A stretch of 41,820 bases of DNA from Alteromonas hispanica (GCF_010500915.1 NZ_JAAAWP010000002.1:546541-588360), one strand, 5' to 3'. Positions 16,759-25,240 are shown, counted from the first letter of the stretch. Numbers and translations: made by a program. The notes: generated by a model from the sequence alone, not told the origin.

Positions 16759-16824
16759 AGTATAAAAGGTAATGATGAACCCACCCTGAATTTGTAATGA
16801 GTTTACCCTGTGAAGTAAACCCTG
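16759..16824 (-). promoter_or_regulatory. Candidate promoter and response-regulator sites of the PepSY-regulator-kinase operon
   Basis: On the minus strand a TATACT -10 (16759-16764) precedes the PepSY gene. The -35 position has no TTGACA-like match. It instead carries the first of three ACCCTG words (plus strand 16783-16788, 16805-16810, 16819-16824). The last two sit in a GTTTAC/GTAAAC inverted repeat (16801-16820). A weak -35 overlapped by repeated words is typical of OmpR-family activation. The sites are seen; the regulator assignment is inferred. Confidence 0.4.
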
Positions 16825-16846
16825 TACATAAGTTGAACCTGAAAGT

Positions 16847-17128
16847 GGACAGTCACTCGAATGACACCAAATTTAAATGCGACTCGAAATCAAGCAAAAT
16901 CGGACAGACACTTAATATTACCTAATTAGCTTTTATGAGTGACTGTCCGATGCCGCTCATTCAAAATTTTTTTGTTTTGAGCGCAACTAAGTGACTGTCC
17001 CTTTCTCACTTTCTTTCTCCTCACTTTCTTAGCGTTTTGCCGATAAGTAAAAACAGGTCAAATAGCCTGAAATTTTTTCAGTGTTTGATAACAGGAAGTG
17101 CGAGCTTTCAATTTTTGAGTGACTGTCC
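16847..17128. repeat. Largest GGACAGTCACT repeat cluster, in a divergent promoter region
   Basis: Plus-orientation copies lie at 16847-16857 and 16902-16912 (one mismatch, GGACAGACACT). Exact minus-orientation copies lie at 16938-16948, 16990-17000 and 17118-17128. The arrangement again runs plus copies, then minus copies. The 613-bp spacer 16712-17324 has no ORF I would support. Its right end has a GGAGG ribosome-binding site for the gene at 17325. Confidence 0.85.
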
Positions 17129-17324
17129 CTTTTTACTTTTTGTTTATTTCTTCGTTCCAATAAAGCCTGCAATACTTGCTCTATCGACTGCTGGTGGTCG
17201 TTTAAACAGGTTGAAGTTGAGTTTTAAAAGCAGTGCTGCTGTCATAACTGTCCTAGTGGCATGACATGTGCGTTAACTCTGGTACCAAAGTTTTTATTAT
17301 GAAAACGTTCTCTACGGAGGAACC

Positions 17325-17789
17325 ATGTCAGACGATATCAAAACAAAAATGTGGAAAGCCATGTCACAGAGCCCAAAGGTAATGGTGAGCCTTGTAAATA
17401 AAGATATGCACGCAGAACCTATGTATGCGCAATTAGACAGTGATGCTGATGGAAGGGTTTGGTTTTACACAACCAAAGACAACCGAATTGCTCAGGGCGG
17501 AAAGGCAATGATCCATTTTGCGTCCAAGGGGCACGACGTGTTTGCCTGTATTCGGGGAACGCTAGTTACCGAAAGCCGCTCTGAAATTATAGACAAGTAT
17601 TGGTCTAACCCCGTGGAGGCCTGGTACGAAGAGGGCAAAGACGATCCAAGCCTGCTTATGCTCAGATTTGAGTTAGATGATGCTGAAATTTGGGACGCAG
17701 ACCCGTCTATCAAAGGGGTATTTAAAATGCTGACGGGCAAGAATGTTCAGCCTGAAGAAATGGGCGATCACAAAAAGGTCGACTTGTAA
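17325..17789 (+). CDS. Pyridoxamine 5'-phosphate oxidase-fold (general stress protein 26-like) protein
   Basis: A 154-residue split-barrel flavin-binding-type protein. MVSLVNKDMHAEPMYAQLD, GRVWFYTTKDNRIAQG and HFASKGHDVFACIRGTLVTES follow the PNPOx-like general stress protein pattern. The conserved EIIDKYWSNPVEAWYEEGKDDP segment follows. Members bind FMN, FAD or related cofactors and are linked to stress, but the reaction is unknown. It is cytoplasmic with no signal peptide. Start: ATG with GGAGG 5 bp upstream. It stands alone; a long hairpin follows its stop at 17866-17933. Confidence 0.82.
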   Translation: MSDDIKTKMWKAMSQSPKVMVSLVNKDMHAEPMYAQLDSDADGRVWFYTTKDNRIAQGGKAMIHFASKGHDVFACIRGTLVTESRSEIIDKYWSNPVEAWYEEGKDDPSLLMLRFELDDAEIWDADPSIKGVFKMLTGKNVQPEEMGDHKKVDL

Positions 17790-17865
17790 AAGCAGAGGTA
17801 TTGTTTTAAAGCTTAAAGCCATGGAGAGGAAAGCCATTTGTGCTATCTGCGTTCCATAAACATAA

Positions 17866-17933
17866 AAAGAAAGCTTGGTACGCGCATGCCTCTCCTCATA
17901 GAGTAGAAACGCATGCGAAAACAAGCTTTCTTT
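17866..17933. other. Long composite hairpin downstream of the PNPOx-fold gene
   Basis: AAAGAAAGCTTG (17866-17877) is the exact complement of CAAGCTTTCTTT (17922-17933). Inside, CGCATGC (17883-17889) pairs with GCATGCG (17911-17917). That makes 19 bp in two blocks, separated by a 5x4 internal loop and closed by a 21-nt loop. A pyrimidine-rich tract follows (to about 17954). It could end the convergent transcripts of the PNPOx-fold gene and the trp operon, but the T-run is not typical. Confidence 0.6.
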
Positions 17934-18006
17934 CAACCTTTTTCTCTTTCTTTCTGGCAACCGACTCTCGCCAACTTTTAAAATAAGACGGTAGCCAACG
18001 CTAGCG

Positions 18007-18306
18007 TTACGGCAATACCTTTTTATAAGGCTTCACTATAACGCTTTCATATACACCGGCTTCAATGTAAGGGTCGTTGTCTGCCCATGCTTGCGCATCT
18101 TCCAAGGAGTCAAATTCTGCCACAACCAGCGAACCTGTAAATCCGGCAGGGCCGGGATCAGGGCTATCAATAGCAGGGAAAGGACCAGCCAAAACTAGGC
18201 GGCCCTCGCTTTTAAGGGCATTCAGTCTTTCTAAATGCGCAGGCCGAGCAGCAAGACGTTTCTCTAAGCTTTCAGCGACATCAGTAGCACAAATCATGTA
18301 AAGCAT
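18007..18306 (-). CDS. yciI: YciI family protein at the end of the trp operon
   Basis: A 99-residue dimeric ferredoxin-like (alpha-beta barrel) protein. [24 protein letters not shown] and [24 protein letters not shown] are the YciI signature, with the conserved His in RPAHL and Asp in NDPY. The biochemical role is not established. It begins 4 bp after the trpA stop on the same strand, so it is expressed as the last gene of the trp operon. In E. coli yciI lies in the same chromosomal neighbourhood but not in the operon. Confidence 0.88.
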   Translation of the reverse strand: MLYMICATDVAESLEKRLAARPAHLERLNALKSEGRLVLAGPFPAIDSPDPGPAGFTGSLVVAEFDSLEDAQAWADNDPYIEAGVYESVIVKPYKKVLP

Positions 18307-18310
18307 ATGC

Positions 18311-19120
18311 CTAGCCTTTTATTGTTGCAGCTTTCATTGAGGATACAAAGCTATCCAATTCACTAAGCATTTTTTCACTGTTATCTAGGTTCGCAGCAAT
18401 AATATTGACGGTAGCAGAACCCGATATCGCACCTGCAGCCCCTGCATCAATCGCGCTTTTTACTTGCTCAGGCGTTGAAATACCAAAGCCAAGAAGTGCT
18501 GGCGCGGCATTGTGTTTGTTTAGTCGCTCAATGAGGTCAGAAGCAGGAACGTTGGCAGCAGTTTCAGCACCAGTTACACCCGCGCGTCCTAGCAGATATG
18601 TATAACCCGTAGAGTACTCGCCAATTTTCTCCATGGTTTCATCCGTGGCATTTGGCGGTGCGATAAGGATTTGCGATACACCAGTATCCTGCGAAGCCTG
18701 TTGAAACGGTGCAGCCTCGCGAATAGGAACATCAGCAACTAATATGGAGTCAACACCGGCATCCTGTGCCTTTTTGTAGAAGTTACCAATACCTTGTGCC
18801 ATCACAAGATTGCTGTACAGCAGCAAACCAATGGGCACTTCAGGGTACTTATCTCGTACTCGTGAAATTAACGCCATGCAATCTGCCACTTTTATTTTGT
18901 GGCTTAACGCACGAATACTTGCAGCCTGTATTGTTGGACCATCGGCAATAGGATCTGAGTAAGGAATGCCAAGCTCGAGCGCATCGGCGCCACTTTCTAC
19001 TAACTGGCAAATAATGGCTTCAGATTGCGCTAAATCTGGGTCGCCTACCATAACAAACGGTACAAATGCGCCTTGGTTTTTCTCGTTAAGACGAGAGAAC
19101 ATGTCTGCATATCTATCCAT
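18311..19120 (-). CDS. trpA: Tryptophan synthase alpha subunit
   Basis: A 269-residue TIM barrel that cleaves indole-3-glycerol phosphate to indole and glyceraldehyde 3-phosphate. Indole passes to TrpB through the alpha2beta2 tunnel. Catalytic Glu49 ([11 protein letters not shown]) and Asp60 (ADGPTIQ) are at the standard positions. Phosphate-binding GFGIS and AAGAISGSA lie near the C terminus. Its ATG overlaps the trpB stop by one base (TAATG), so the two subunits are translationally coupled. Confidence 0.97.
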   Translation of the reverse strand: MDRYADMFSRLNEKNQGAFVPFVMVGDPDLAQSEAIICQLVESGADALELGIPYSDPIADGPTIQAASIRALSHKIKVADCMALISRVRDKYPEVPIGLLLYSNLVMAQGIGNFYKKAQDAGVDSILVADVPIREAAPFQQASQDTGVSQILIAPPNATDETMEKIGEYSTGYTYLLGRAGVTGAETAANVPASDLIERLNKHNAAPALLGFGISTPEQVKSAIDAGAAGAISGSATVNIIAANLDNSEKMLSELDSFVSSMKAATIKG

Positions 19121-20301
19121 TATATATCATCTCCTAATACTCTAATTACATGCTCTAGGTCTTTGTCGCCACGGCCTGAAAGATTAACAACGATAATGGT
19201 CTCTTCTTCTGCTTCATCTGCCATATTCAAAGCGTGAGCTAGTGCATGAGATGGCTCAAGTGCAGGAATAATACCTTCTTTTCGTGCCAACAGTTTAAAC
19301 GCGTTAAGCGCTTCTTCGTCGGTTGCTGCCACGTACTCTGCACGACCAATATCGTGTAAGTAAGCATGTTGAGGGCCAACAGCTGGGTAATCTAAACCAG
19401 CAGACACAGAGTAACTCTCTTCAATTTGACCTTCGTTGTCTTGCATAATGAAGGTGTAAGCACCATGCAAAATGCCTTTTGTGCCGGTTACTATAGTGGC
19501 ACCGTGATCTTTAGTGTGCACACCTTTACCTGCAGGCTCAACGCCCACTAGGCGAACTGAAGGCTCATCAATAAAGTCTGCGAACATACCAATAGCATTT
19601 GAACCGCCACCCACACATGCCACAACAGCATCAGGCAATCTGCCTTCTTTTTCCATAATTTGCGCACGAGTTTCTTCACCCATCATGCGGTGATATTCGC
19701 GTACAATGGTGGGGAAAGGGTGCGGGCCTGCTGCAGTACCTAAAAGGTAGTGAGCAGTGTCATAGTTAGCAGACCAGTCGCGCATCGCTTCGTTAACGGC
19801 ATCTTTCAGTGTACCTGAGCCGGCGTTTACAGGAATAACTTCCGCGCCCATAAGCTTCATTCTAAAAACGTTTGGCGCTTGGCGCTCAACGTCCTTAGCA
19901 CCCATGTAAATACGCGCTTTTAAGCCAAGTAATGCACAGGCTAGTGCAGTAGCAACACCGTGTTGACCTGCACCGGTTTCAGCGATAACTTCTTTTTTAC
20001 CCATACGCTTTGTCAATAATGCTTGACCTAGCACCTGATTGGTTTTGTGCGCGCCACCGTGAAGTAAGTCTTCACGCTTTAGGTAAAGTTTTACTTTAGG
20101 GTTACTCACTAAATTGCGAGTCAGAGTCATCGGGGTGGGACGACCGGCATAATCTTTGAGAAGCGACAAAAACTCTTTATTGAAGCTTGGATCTTCTTTT
20201 GCGTCTAAGAATTCCTTCTCCAACTGATCAAGAGCTGGAATTAGCAATTCGGGCACGTACATGCCACCAAATTCGCCAAATTTTGTATCTAACTGGTTCA
20301 T
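19120..20301 (-). CDS. trpB: Tryptophan synthase beta subunit
   Basis: A 393-residue PLP enzyme that condenses indole with L-serine to give L-tryptophan. The Schiff-base Lys86 is in [13 protein letters not shown]. The PLP phosphate-binding loop is [12 protein letters not shown] and ETGAGQHG is the catalytic loop. The N terminus [11 protein letters not shown] is typical of TrpB1, the form that partners TrpA. It starts 19 bp after the trpCF stop. The length is standard. Confidence 0.98.
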   Translation of the reverse strand: MNQLDTKFGEFGGMYVPELLIPALDQLEKEFLDAKEDPSFNKEFLSLLKDYAGRPTPMTLTRNLVSNPKVKLYLKREDLLHGGAHKTNQVLGQALLTKRMGKKEVIAETGAGQHGVATALACALLGLKARIYMGAKDVERQAPNVFRMKLMGAEVIPVNAGSGTLKDAVNEAMRDWSANYDTAHYLLGTAAGPHPFPTIVREYHRMMGEETRAQIMEKEGRLPDAVVACVGGGSNAIGMFADFIDEPSVRLVGVEPAGKGVHTKDHGATIVTGTKGILHGAYTFIMQDNEGQIEESYSVSAGLDYPAVGPQHAYLHDIGRAEYVAATDEEALNAFKLLARKEGIIPALEPSHALAHALNMADEAEEETIIVVNLSGRGDKDLEHVIRVLGDDI

Positions 20302-20320
20302 ACGTTGTCCTGTTTTTTAA

Positions 20321-21718
20321 TTAATAGCGGCGGCAGACTGTGAATAATTCAGCAAGCTTTTCTGCTGATTTGTCACCCGGTGCATTTTCAACACCAGAAT
20401 TTACGTCTAGCACACCGCAGCCAGTGGCAATAGCATCTTCAACGTTATCTGGGCTAATGCCACCCGCAAGAATGATATTTTGTTTTTGTTCAATATTGTC
20501 AAGTAATGACCAATCAAACGATTCCCCAGTACCACCTTTAGCACTGCCTACTTGGCAATCTAATAGTACGCGGTGTACTAGTTTATTATCTAAATGGCTA
20601 TTTACTTCGCTAGGTATTGAATCTTTTACGCCAACCGCAACCCAAATTTCACAGTGGCTAGGCAGTTTGCCGGCTAGCTCGTTAATGTAAGCATCGTCTT
20701 CGCTTCCGTGTAACTGCACGGCGAAAAGATTTGCTAATGAGGCTATATCTGCAACTTCATCCACTGAGTGATTTACAAACACTCCCACATAGGCACCAGG
20801 TGCCGATTGTGTGATGCCCAACGCGGTATCTTTACTTACGCAGCGAGGAGATTTTTCAGCGAAAATCAACCCGCCAAAACTAGCGCCGCGTTCAAAGGCC
20901 ATTTGAGCTTGAGATGGGCTGGTTAGGCCGCACACTTTTACAGCACCATTCACAAGTGTTTTTACCGCACGGGGAAGGTCTTCTTGTGCCATTAATGCAC
21001 TGCCCACAAGAAATCCTTGTGACACTGCTGAGAGTCTTAACACATCGTCGTGGGTGTAAATGCCAGACTCTGAGATAACAACAAAATCATGAGTTGCACC
21101 TTCAAGCATGGGGACGAGTCGTTCGGTAGTCGCGAGGTCGGTAGAAAGGTCACGCAAGTCGCGGTTATTAATACCAATGATACCTGCTTCAAGAGCGATA
21201 GCGCGCTCCATCTCTTCTTCGTTACTCACTTCGGTGAGAATATCTAAGTTCAATGAGTCTGCAACGTCGGCGAGTTCTTTGTAGCTTGCATCGTCTAACA
21301 CGCTTAGCATTAGTAGCACGGCATCGGCATTATAATACCGAGCCAGATACACCTGGTAAGTGTCTACAAAAAAATCTTTGTTCAAAACAGGCTGCGCCAC
21401 TCGTTCAGTAACGTAACTGAGATATTCAAAGGTACCCTGAAAATACTTCTCGTCGGTAAGTACTGATATACCTGCAGCGTACGGTGTGTAGGCAGCAAGA
21501 ATCTCATCTAGGTCGAAATTTTCTCTAATGAGCCCTTTCGAGGGCGATGCTTTTTTACATTCAAAAATAAAGCCTGCATTTGGCTCGCTCAACGCGGCGA
21601 AAAGACTTTTTTGTGAAGGCGTAAGCTGCGACTTAAATGTGTCTAGCGGCAGTGCAGACTTTCTTGCTGCAACTTCTTCTCTTTTATCGGCAACTATTTT
21701 CTCAAGCACATTAGCCAT
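20321..21718 (-). CDS. trpC: Bifunctional indole-3-glycerol phosphate synthase / phosphoribosylanthranilate isomerase
   Basis: A 465-residue fusion of two TIM barrels performing consecutive steps, as in enterobacteria. The IGPS domain (about 1-255) has FECKKASPSKG, ISVLTDEKYF and GINNRDLRDL. The PRAI (TrpF) domain (about 256-465) begins KVCGLTSPSQAQ with its catalytic Cys and contains GVFVNHS, QLHG and LAGGISPDNV. It starts within an 8-bp overlap (ATGGCTAA) with the trpD stop. Confidence 0.96.
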   Translation of the reverse strand: MANVLEKIVADKREEVAARKSALPLDTFKSQLTPSQKSLFAALSEPNAGFIFECKKASPSKGLIRENFDLDEILAAYTPYAAGISVLTDEKYFQGTFEYLSYVTERVAQPVLNKDFFVDTYQVYLARYYNADAVLLMLSVLDDASYKELADVADSLNLDILTEVSNEEEMERAIALEAGIIGINNRDLRDLSTDLATTERLVPMLEGATHDFVVISESGIYTHDDVLRLSAVSQGFLVGSALMAQEDLPRAVKTLVNGAVKVCGLTSPSQAQMAFERGASFGGLIFAEKSPRCVSKDTALGITQSAPGAYVGVFVNHSVDEVADIASLANLFAVQLHGSEDDAYINELAGKLPSHCEIWVAVGVKDSIPSEVNSHLDNKLVHRVLLDCQVGSAKGGTGESFDWSLLDNIEQKQNIILAGGISPDNVEDAIATGCGVLDVNSGVENAPGDKSAEKLAELFTVCRRY

Positions 21719-22742
21719 TCGTGCCTACCTCCTGAGTAATTTTTGCTACGTTTGATAACACCTGCATGGGCGCACCTTTTTTCATTGCTTCCATTGCCAT
21801 TTCCGCGCCGTCTTTAAAGTTCGATACTTTACCTGTTACCTTTAACAGGGCGCCGCAGTTCATGGCTATAGCAGCACGGTGAGCTTCTTTACCGTCACCG
21901 TTAAGCGCTGCTTGAATATATTCTTTATTTTCCTCTGGCTCTCCACCTTCAATGGCAGAAAGAGGGTAACTAGATAACCCAAAGTCACTGGCGGTTACCG
22001 TAACCTCGCGAATATCACCGTGTTCAAGGTCGTAAATGATTGATTCACCGTGCAGTGCAAGCTCGTCTAGCCCGTCGCCATGAACTATCATTGCGCGATG
22101 CTGACCGAGCAGCATAAGGGTTTTTGCGTAAGGTTCAAGCAACTCGGGAGAGTATACGCCGAAAACACCGTGAGTTGGACCCGCAGGGTTGGCAAGTGGG
22201 CCTAAAATGTTAAACAGTGTTCTGGTCTTGAGCGCAGCTCGCACGGGGGCTGCGTACCTCATGCCTGCGTGATAAACAGGCGCAAAAAGAAATGTGAAAT
22301 TTGCTTCATCTAAACACTTGCGCGATTGCTCAGGGCTTATTTCAAGGTTTAAACCAAACTGACGAAACAAATCGGCAGAACCAGACTTACTAGACACACT
22401 TCTGTTGCCGTGTTTGGCAACTTTTACACCGCATGCCGCGGCAACGACCCCTGCGGCACTCGAAATATTTATTGTGTTGTGACCGTCACCGCCGGTACCA
22501 ACAATATCAGCAAACTCATAATCTGGCGTAGGGAAGGGGAGTGCATTCGCTACCATCGCGCTTGCCGCACCCGCGATTTCTCCTGGAGACTCTTTTTTCA
22601 TCTTTAGTGATGTAAGTACTGCGGCAATCATGGCATCGCTTTGCTCACCGTGCATAATACTGTTAAACAAGCTGAAAGCCTCAGATTGTGACAATGATTC
22701 ATGCAACATAAGTTGCTCTAGAAGTGTGGCAGCATTAAGCAT
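21711..22742 (-). CDS. trpD: Anthranilate phosphoribosyltransferase
   Basis: A 343-residue enzyme that joins anthranilate to PRPP. GTGGDGHNTINISS binds PRPP and Mg2+. VAKHGNRSVSSKSGSADL and NILGPLANPA are the other family blocks. I start at MLNAATLLEQ (22742), which overlaps the trpG stop in ATGCTTAA; an upstream in-frame start at 22772 would run further into trpG. It is separate from TrpG here, whereas E. coli has a TrpGD fusion. Confidence 0.96.
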   Translation of the reverse strand: MLNAATLLEQLMLHESLSQSEAFSLFNSIMHGEQSDAMIAAVLTSLKMKKESPGEIAGAASAMVANALPFPTPDYEFADIVGTGGDGHNTINISSAAGVVAAACGVKVAKHGNRSVSSKSGSADLFRQFGLNLEISPEQSRKCLDEANFTFLFAPVYHAGMRYAAPVRAALKTRTLFNILGPLANPAGPTHGVFGVYSPELLEPYAKTLMLLGQHRAMIVHGDGLDELALHGESIIYDLEHGDIREVTVTASDFGLSSYPLSAIEGGEPEENKEYIQAALNGDGKEAHRAAIAMNCGALLKVTGKVSNFKDGAEMAMEAMKKGAPMQVLSNVAKITQEVGTNG

Positions 22743-23415
22743 GAGCAATTCCTTGTGATGTGAGGTAGTCAATGCTCTGTTTTAGCAAAAGACTCCCCTG
22801 CGCTGTTAATATTGATTCTGGATGAAATTGAAAGCCGAGCATATGGTCGGATTCATTATACACCGCCATAATGGCCTCGCTTCCATCTTCGTTAAGACAC
22901 GAAGCGCAAGCCGTCAAACTCTCTGGCAACGAATGCGCAACTAGCGAGTGATATCTGGCTACATGCAAAGGCTGTGGCAACCCCTGAAACATGTCTTTCG
23001 CTGAGTGACTAATCGCGGATGATTTACCGTGCATAACCTGAGCGGCACGCCCTACAACACCCCCGTAATGCTCTACGATAGCCTGATGACCCAAACAAAT
23101 GCCGATAACGGGAAACTGGCCTGCGACTTTTTCTAATAAAGCAGGCATGCAGCCGGCATCGCTAGGTGCTCCAGGGCCAGGTGATAGCATAAGAAGTACC
23201 GGGCCTTTTGTGGCTTGCTCTTGCATACGTTCAAACAGCAAGTCGGCAGATACGGTATTGCGATACACTTTGATATCTAGGTTTAACGTTCTGAGTTCGT
23301 CTACTAGGTTGTAGGTAAAAGAGTCTACATTATCTAATAAAAACAACGTGGTTTGAGTTGTAGTGTTTTGTGAGTTCACAGGTGTATCCGTTGGTGTTTT
23401 CATCGCTGCGTTCAT
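22735..23415 (-). CDS. trpG: Anthranilate synthase glutamine amidotransferase subunit
   Basis: A 226-residue class I glutaminase that supplies ammonia to TrpE. The nucleophile Cys107 is in GICLGHQA. The His-Glu pair is in FQFHPESILT, and LLLDNVDSFTYNL-type residues (26-37) and LSPGPGAPSDAG are standard. The N terminus has about 20 extra residues, including a Thr-rich stretch, before the conserved core; ATG 23401, within the same frame, could be an alternative start. The first ATG overlaps the trpE stop by 4 bp. Confidence 0.95.
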   Translation of the reverse strand: MNAAMKTPTDTPVNSQNTTTQTTLFLLDNVDSFTYNLVDELRTLNLDIKVYRNTVSADLLFERMQEQATKGPVLLMLSPGPGAPSDAGCMPALLEKVAGQFPVIGICLGHQAIVEHYGGVVGRAAQVMHGKSSAISHSAKDMFQGLPQPLHVARYHSLVAHSLPESLTACASCLNEDGSEAIMAVYNESDHMLGFQFHPESILTAQGSLLLKQSIDYLTSQGIAHA

Positions 23416-25106
23416 GCCGAGCCCTCATTGTTTGAGGCCTGCTCGCTGGCTTGCTTTTCACCAGCCTTAGCTGTTGGCTCAAATTCTTCTTCAAGTGATG
23501 CGCGCACTGCTCCAATAACCGCTTGCGCTTTTGCTCTGGTTTCATCAGCCTCAGCCTGAGGAATTGAGTCGTGCACTACACCGGCACCAGCTTGAATATA
23601 GGCTGTGTTATTTTTTACAAAGGCAGAACGAATAACAATACAGGTATCCATATCGCCTTGCCCATTGATGTAGCCTACTGCACCGCCATAGCTGCCTCGT
23701 CGTTTTTGCTCGACTTGGCGAATAAGCGTCGCTGCACTTACTTTTGGAGCACCAACCAGTGTGCCCATGTTCATACACGCTTGATAGGCATTTAGCGCAT
23801 CTACGTCATCGCGAAGCTGACCCACCACACGTGAAACAAGGTGCATTACATGAGAGTAACGGTCTACTTTAAATAGGTCTTTAACAAAGCGGGTACCTGG
23901 TTGGCTCACCTTCGCCACGTCGTTGCGAGCAAGATCAACCAGCATAATATGCTCAGATTTCTCTTTGGTATCTTCGCGCAAGTCTAATTCAATTCGACCG
24001 TCTAAATCATGATTAATACTACCATCGGCATGTTTTCCGCGAGGACGGGTTCCTGCAATAGGGTAAATTTCTACCTGGTTGGTTTCGCTATCGTATTTTA
24101 ATGCCGACTCTGGTGACGCACCGAAAATAGCGAATTCGGCATCTTGCATGTAGAACATATAAGGGCTGGGATTTTGTTCTTTTAATTTTGCATAGGCAAG
24201 AAGAGGAGAAGGGCATGGCAGGGAAAAAGTACGCGATGGTACTACTTGAAAAATATCCCCCGCTAATATGTGCTGTTTTAAATCGAGTACGTGGCTGCAA
24301 TACACTTCGTCGCTCATATCTGTACTTACGAGTGACTGTCCGTTTTGTGCTTGTCTGAACTGAGCCCTCGCAGTATCGCGGTTCTTTTGGCCCGTTAGCT
24401 GCGGTTCTTCTGGCATAGCGTGCAGCTGCTGATGCAATGATTCTAAACGCTGTGCAACCGCAAAATACTGTTGTGCTACGTCTGCACCGCTAAAAACACT
24501 GCCTAATAGTTTAGTTTCGCGAGTTTGGTGATCTACAGTAATAAGCGTTTCAGCTAAATAGAAAACAAAGTCTGGACAGTCATTTTCTCCGTCAGCCACA
24601 TCGGGAAGATTTTCAAATCCGGCCAACATATCGTAGGCAAAAACGCCCCCTAAAAATACCGCGTGGGGGTGTTGTCTTATTGGGATTATTTTATTCACAA
24701 TAATGCGTAGTGCGTCCATAACGCTAGCCGCTTTCAGTCTACTATCTTCATCTAACTCAGCTGATGCGATATCGGCTTCAAGAGAGACAGACATCTCATC
24801 ATTACCCGTTACATTTAATCCCTCCGGGCATTCAGAGAGGAAAAGCGGAAGCACCGATTTGCCGTTGGCCGTTAATGCAGTCACAGTCACTTTATTTTCA
24901 TTACACTCAAGGCGTAAAGCGGCGTCTACCATTAATAAGCTCTGAAGATCGTCTTTCGAATCTATCTCTGCAGATTCAAGAAGTAAGGCATTACTTTTTT
25001 CACCGCAAATATGCGCAAAAGCGGCAAGAGGGTCGTCAATATATCGGCCCGCCTGTTCGATGGTTTCTACCTTGCCTGGAGATGTCCCCAGTTCTGCTAA
25101 ACTCAT
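23412..25106 (-). CDS. trpE: Anthranilate synthase component I
   Basis: A 564-residue chorismate-using enzyme, the first committed step to tryptophan. The feedback site motif LLES (42-45) is present. The catalytic core holds GDIFQVVPSRTF, PSPYMFYM, PIAGTRPRGK, LVDLARND and GSYGGAVGYING. It is longer than E. coli TrpE (520), with an Ala/Glu/Ser-rich C-terminal tail (about 540-564). A linker near residues 253-260 is encoded by a copy of the GGACAGTCACT repeat. The ATG has GGAGAG about 9 bp upstream and lies 95 bp after the trpL stop. Expression is probably controlled by the attenuator at 25134-25165. Confidence 0.97.
   Translation of the reverse strand: MSLAELGTSPGKVETIEQAGRYIDDPLAAFAHICGEKSNALLLESAEIDSKDDLQSLLMVDAALRLECNENKVTVTALTANGKSVLPLFLSECPEGLNVTGNDEMSVSLEADIASAELDEDSRLKAASVMDALRIIVNKIIPIRQHPHAVFLGGVFAYDMLAGFENLPDVADGENDCPDFVFYLAETLITVDHQTRETKLLGSVFSGADVAQQYFAVAQRLESLHQQLHAMPEEPQLTGQKNRDTARAQFRQAQNGQSLVSTDMSDEVYCSHVLDLKQHILAGDIFQVVPSRTFSLPCPSPLLAYAKLKEQNPSPYMFYMQDAEFAIFGASPESALKYDSETNQVEIYPIAGTRPRGKHADGSINHDLDGRIELDLREDTKEKSEHIMLVDLARNDVAKVSQPGTRFVKDLFKVDRYSHVMHLVSRVVGQLRDDVDALNAYQACMNMGTLVGAPKVSAATLIRQVEQKRRGSYGGAVGYINGQGDMDTCIVIRSAFVKNNTAYIQAGAGVVHDSIPQAEADETRAKAQAVIGAVRASLEEEFEPTAKAGEKQASEQASNNEGSA
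24328..24346 (-). repeat. Intragenic copy of the dispersed repeat within trpE
   Basis: The minus strand reads AAAACGGACAGTCACTCGT, 19 bases identical to 11662-11680 in the ybbP-yfcH spacer. It is in frame (Asn-Gly-Gln-Ser-Leu) and falls between the N-terminal half and the conserved catalytic core, a region of variable length in TrpE. This looks like a repeat copy tolerated in a linker. Confidence 0.6.
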
Positions 25107-25133
25107 TTTTGCTTACTCTCCAACTGCAAAAAG

Positions 25134-25165
25134 ATAAAAAAAAGGCCCGTACTAACGGGCCTTTT
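25134..25165 (-). terminator. trp operon attenuator terminator
   Basis: On the transcript, AAAGGCCCGT (from 25164-25155), loop TAGT, and ACGGGCCTTT (25150-25141) form a 10-bp stem followed by a U-run. It lies between trpL and trpE. An alternative pairing is visible: CGGGC (25201-25197), immediately after the trpL stop codon, can pair with GCCCG of the terminator's 5' arm as an antiterminator. Together with Trp codons in trpL this is classic attenuation. Confidence 0.9.
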
Positions 25166-25201
25166 GTGTATTCATTCACGCACTACCGTGCACACCGCCC
25201 G

Positions 25202-25240
25202 CTAAACTAGGGAGTGCCACCACCAAGCTGCAATTTTCAT
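25202..25240 (-). CDS. trpL: trp operon leader peptide
   Basis: A 12-residue peptide MKIAAWWWHSLV with three consecutive Trp codons (25225-25217). Ribosome stalling there when charged tRNA-Trp is scarce would leave the CGGGC segment free to pair with GCCCG and prevent the terminator at 25134-25165 from forming. The TAG stop abuts the CGGGC segment, a spacing suited to coupling. The peptide has no other known role. Confidence 0.92.
   Translation of the reverse strand: MKIAAWWWHSLV

Noticed and set aside
17037..17264. 75-codon ORF in the repeat-rich spacer upstream of the PNPOx-fold gene
   Set aside because: It spans a GGACAGTCACT copy and has no ribosome-binding site; probably noncoding.
24574..24584. 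GGACAGTCATT in trpE, near the true intragenic copy
   Set aside because: It encodes Asn-Asp-Cys-Pro-Asp before FVFYLAETL, which is conserved in TrpE, so there is no need to invoke a repeat.
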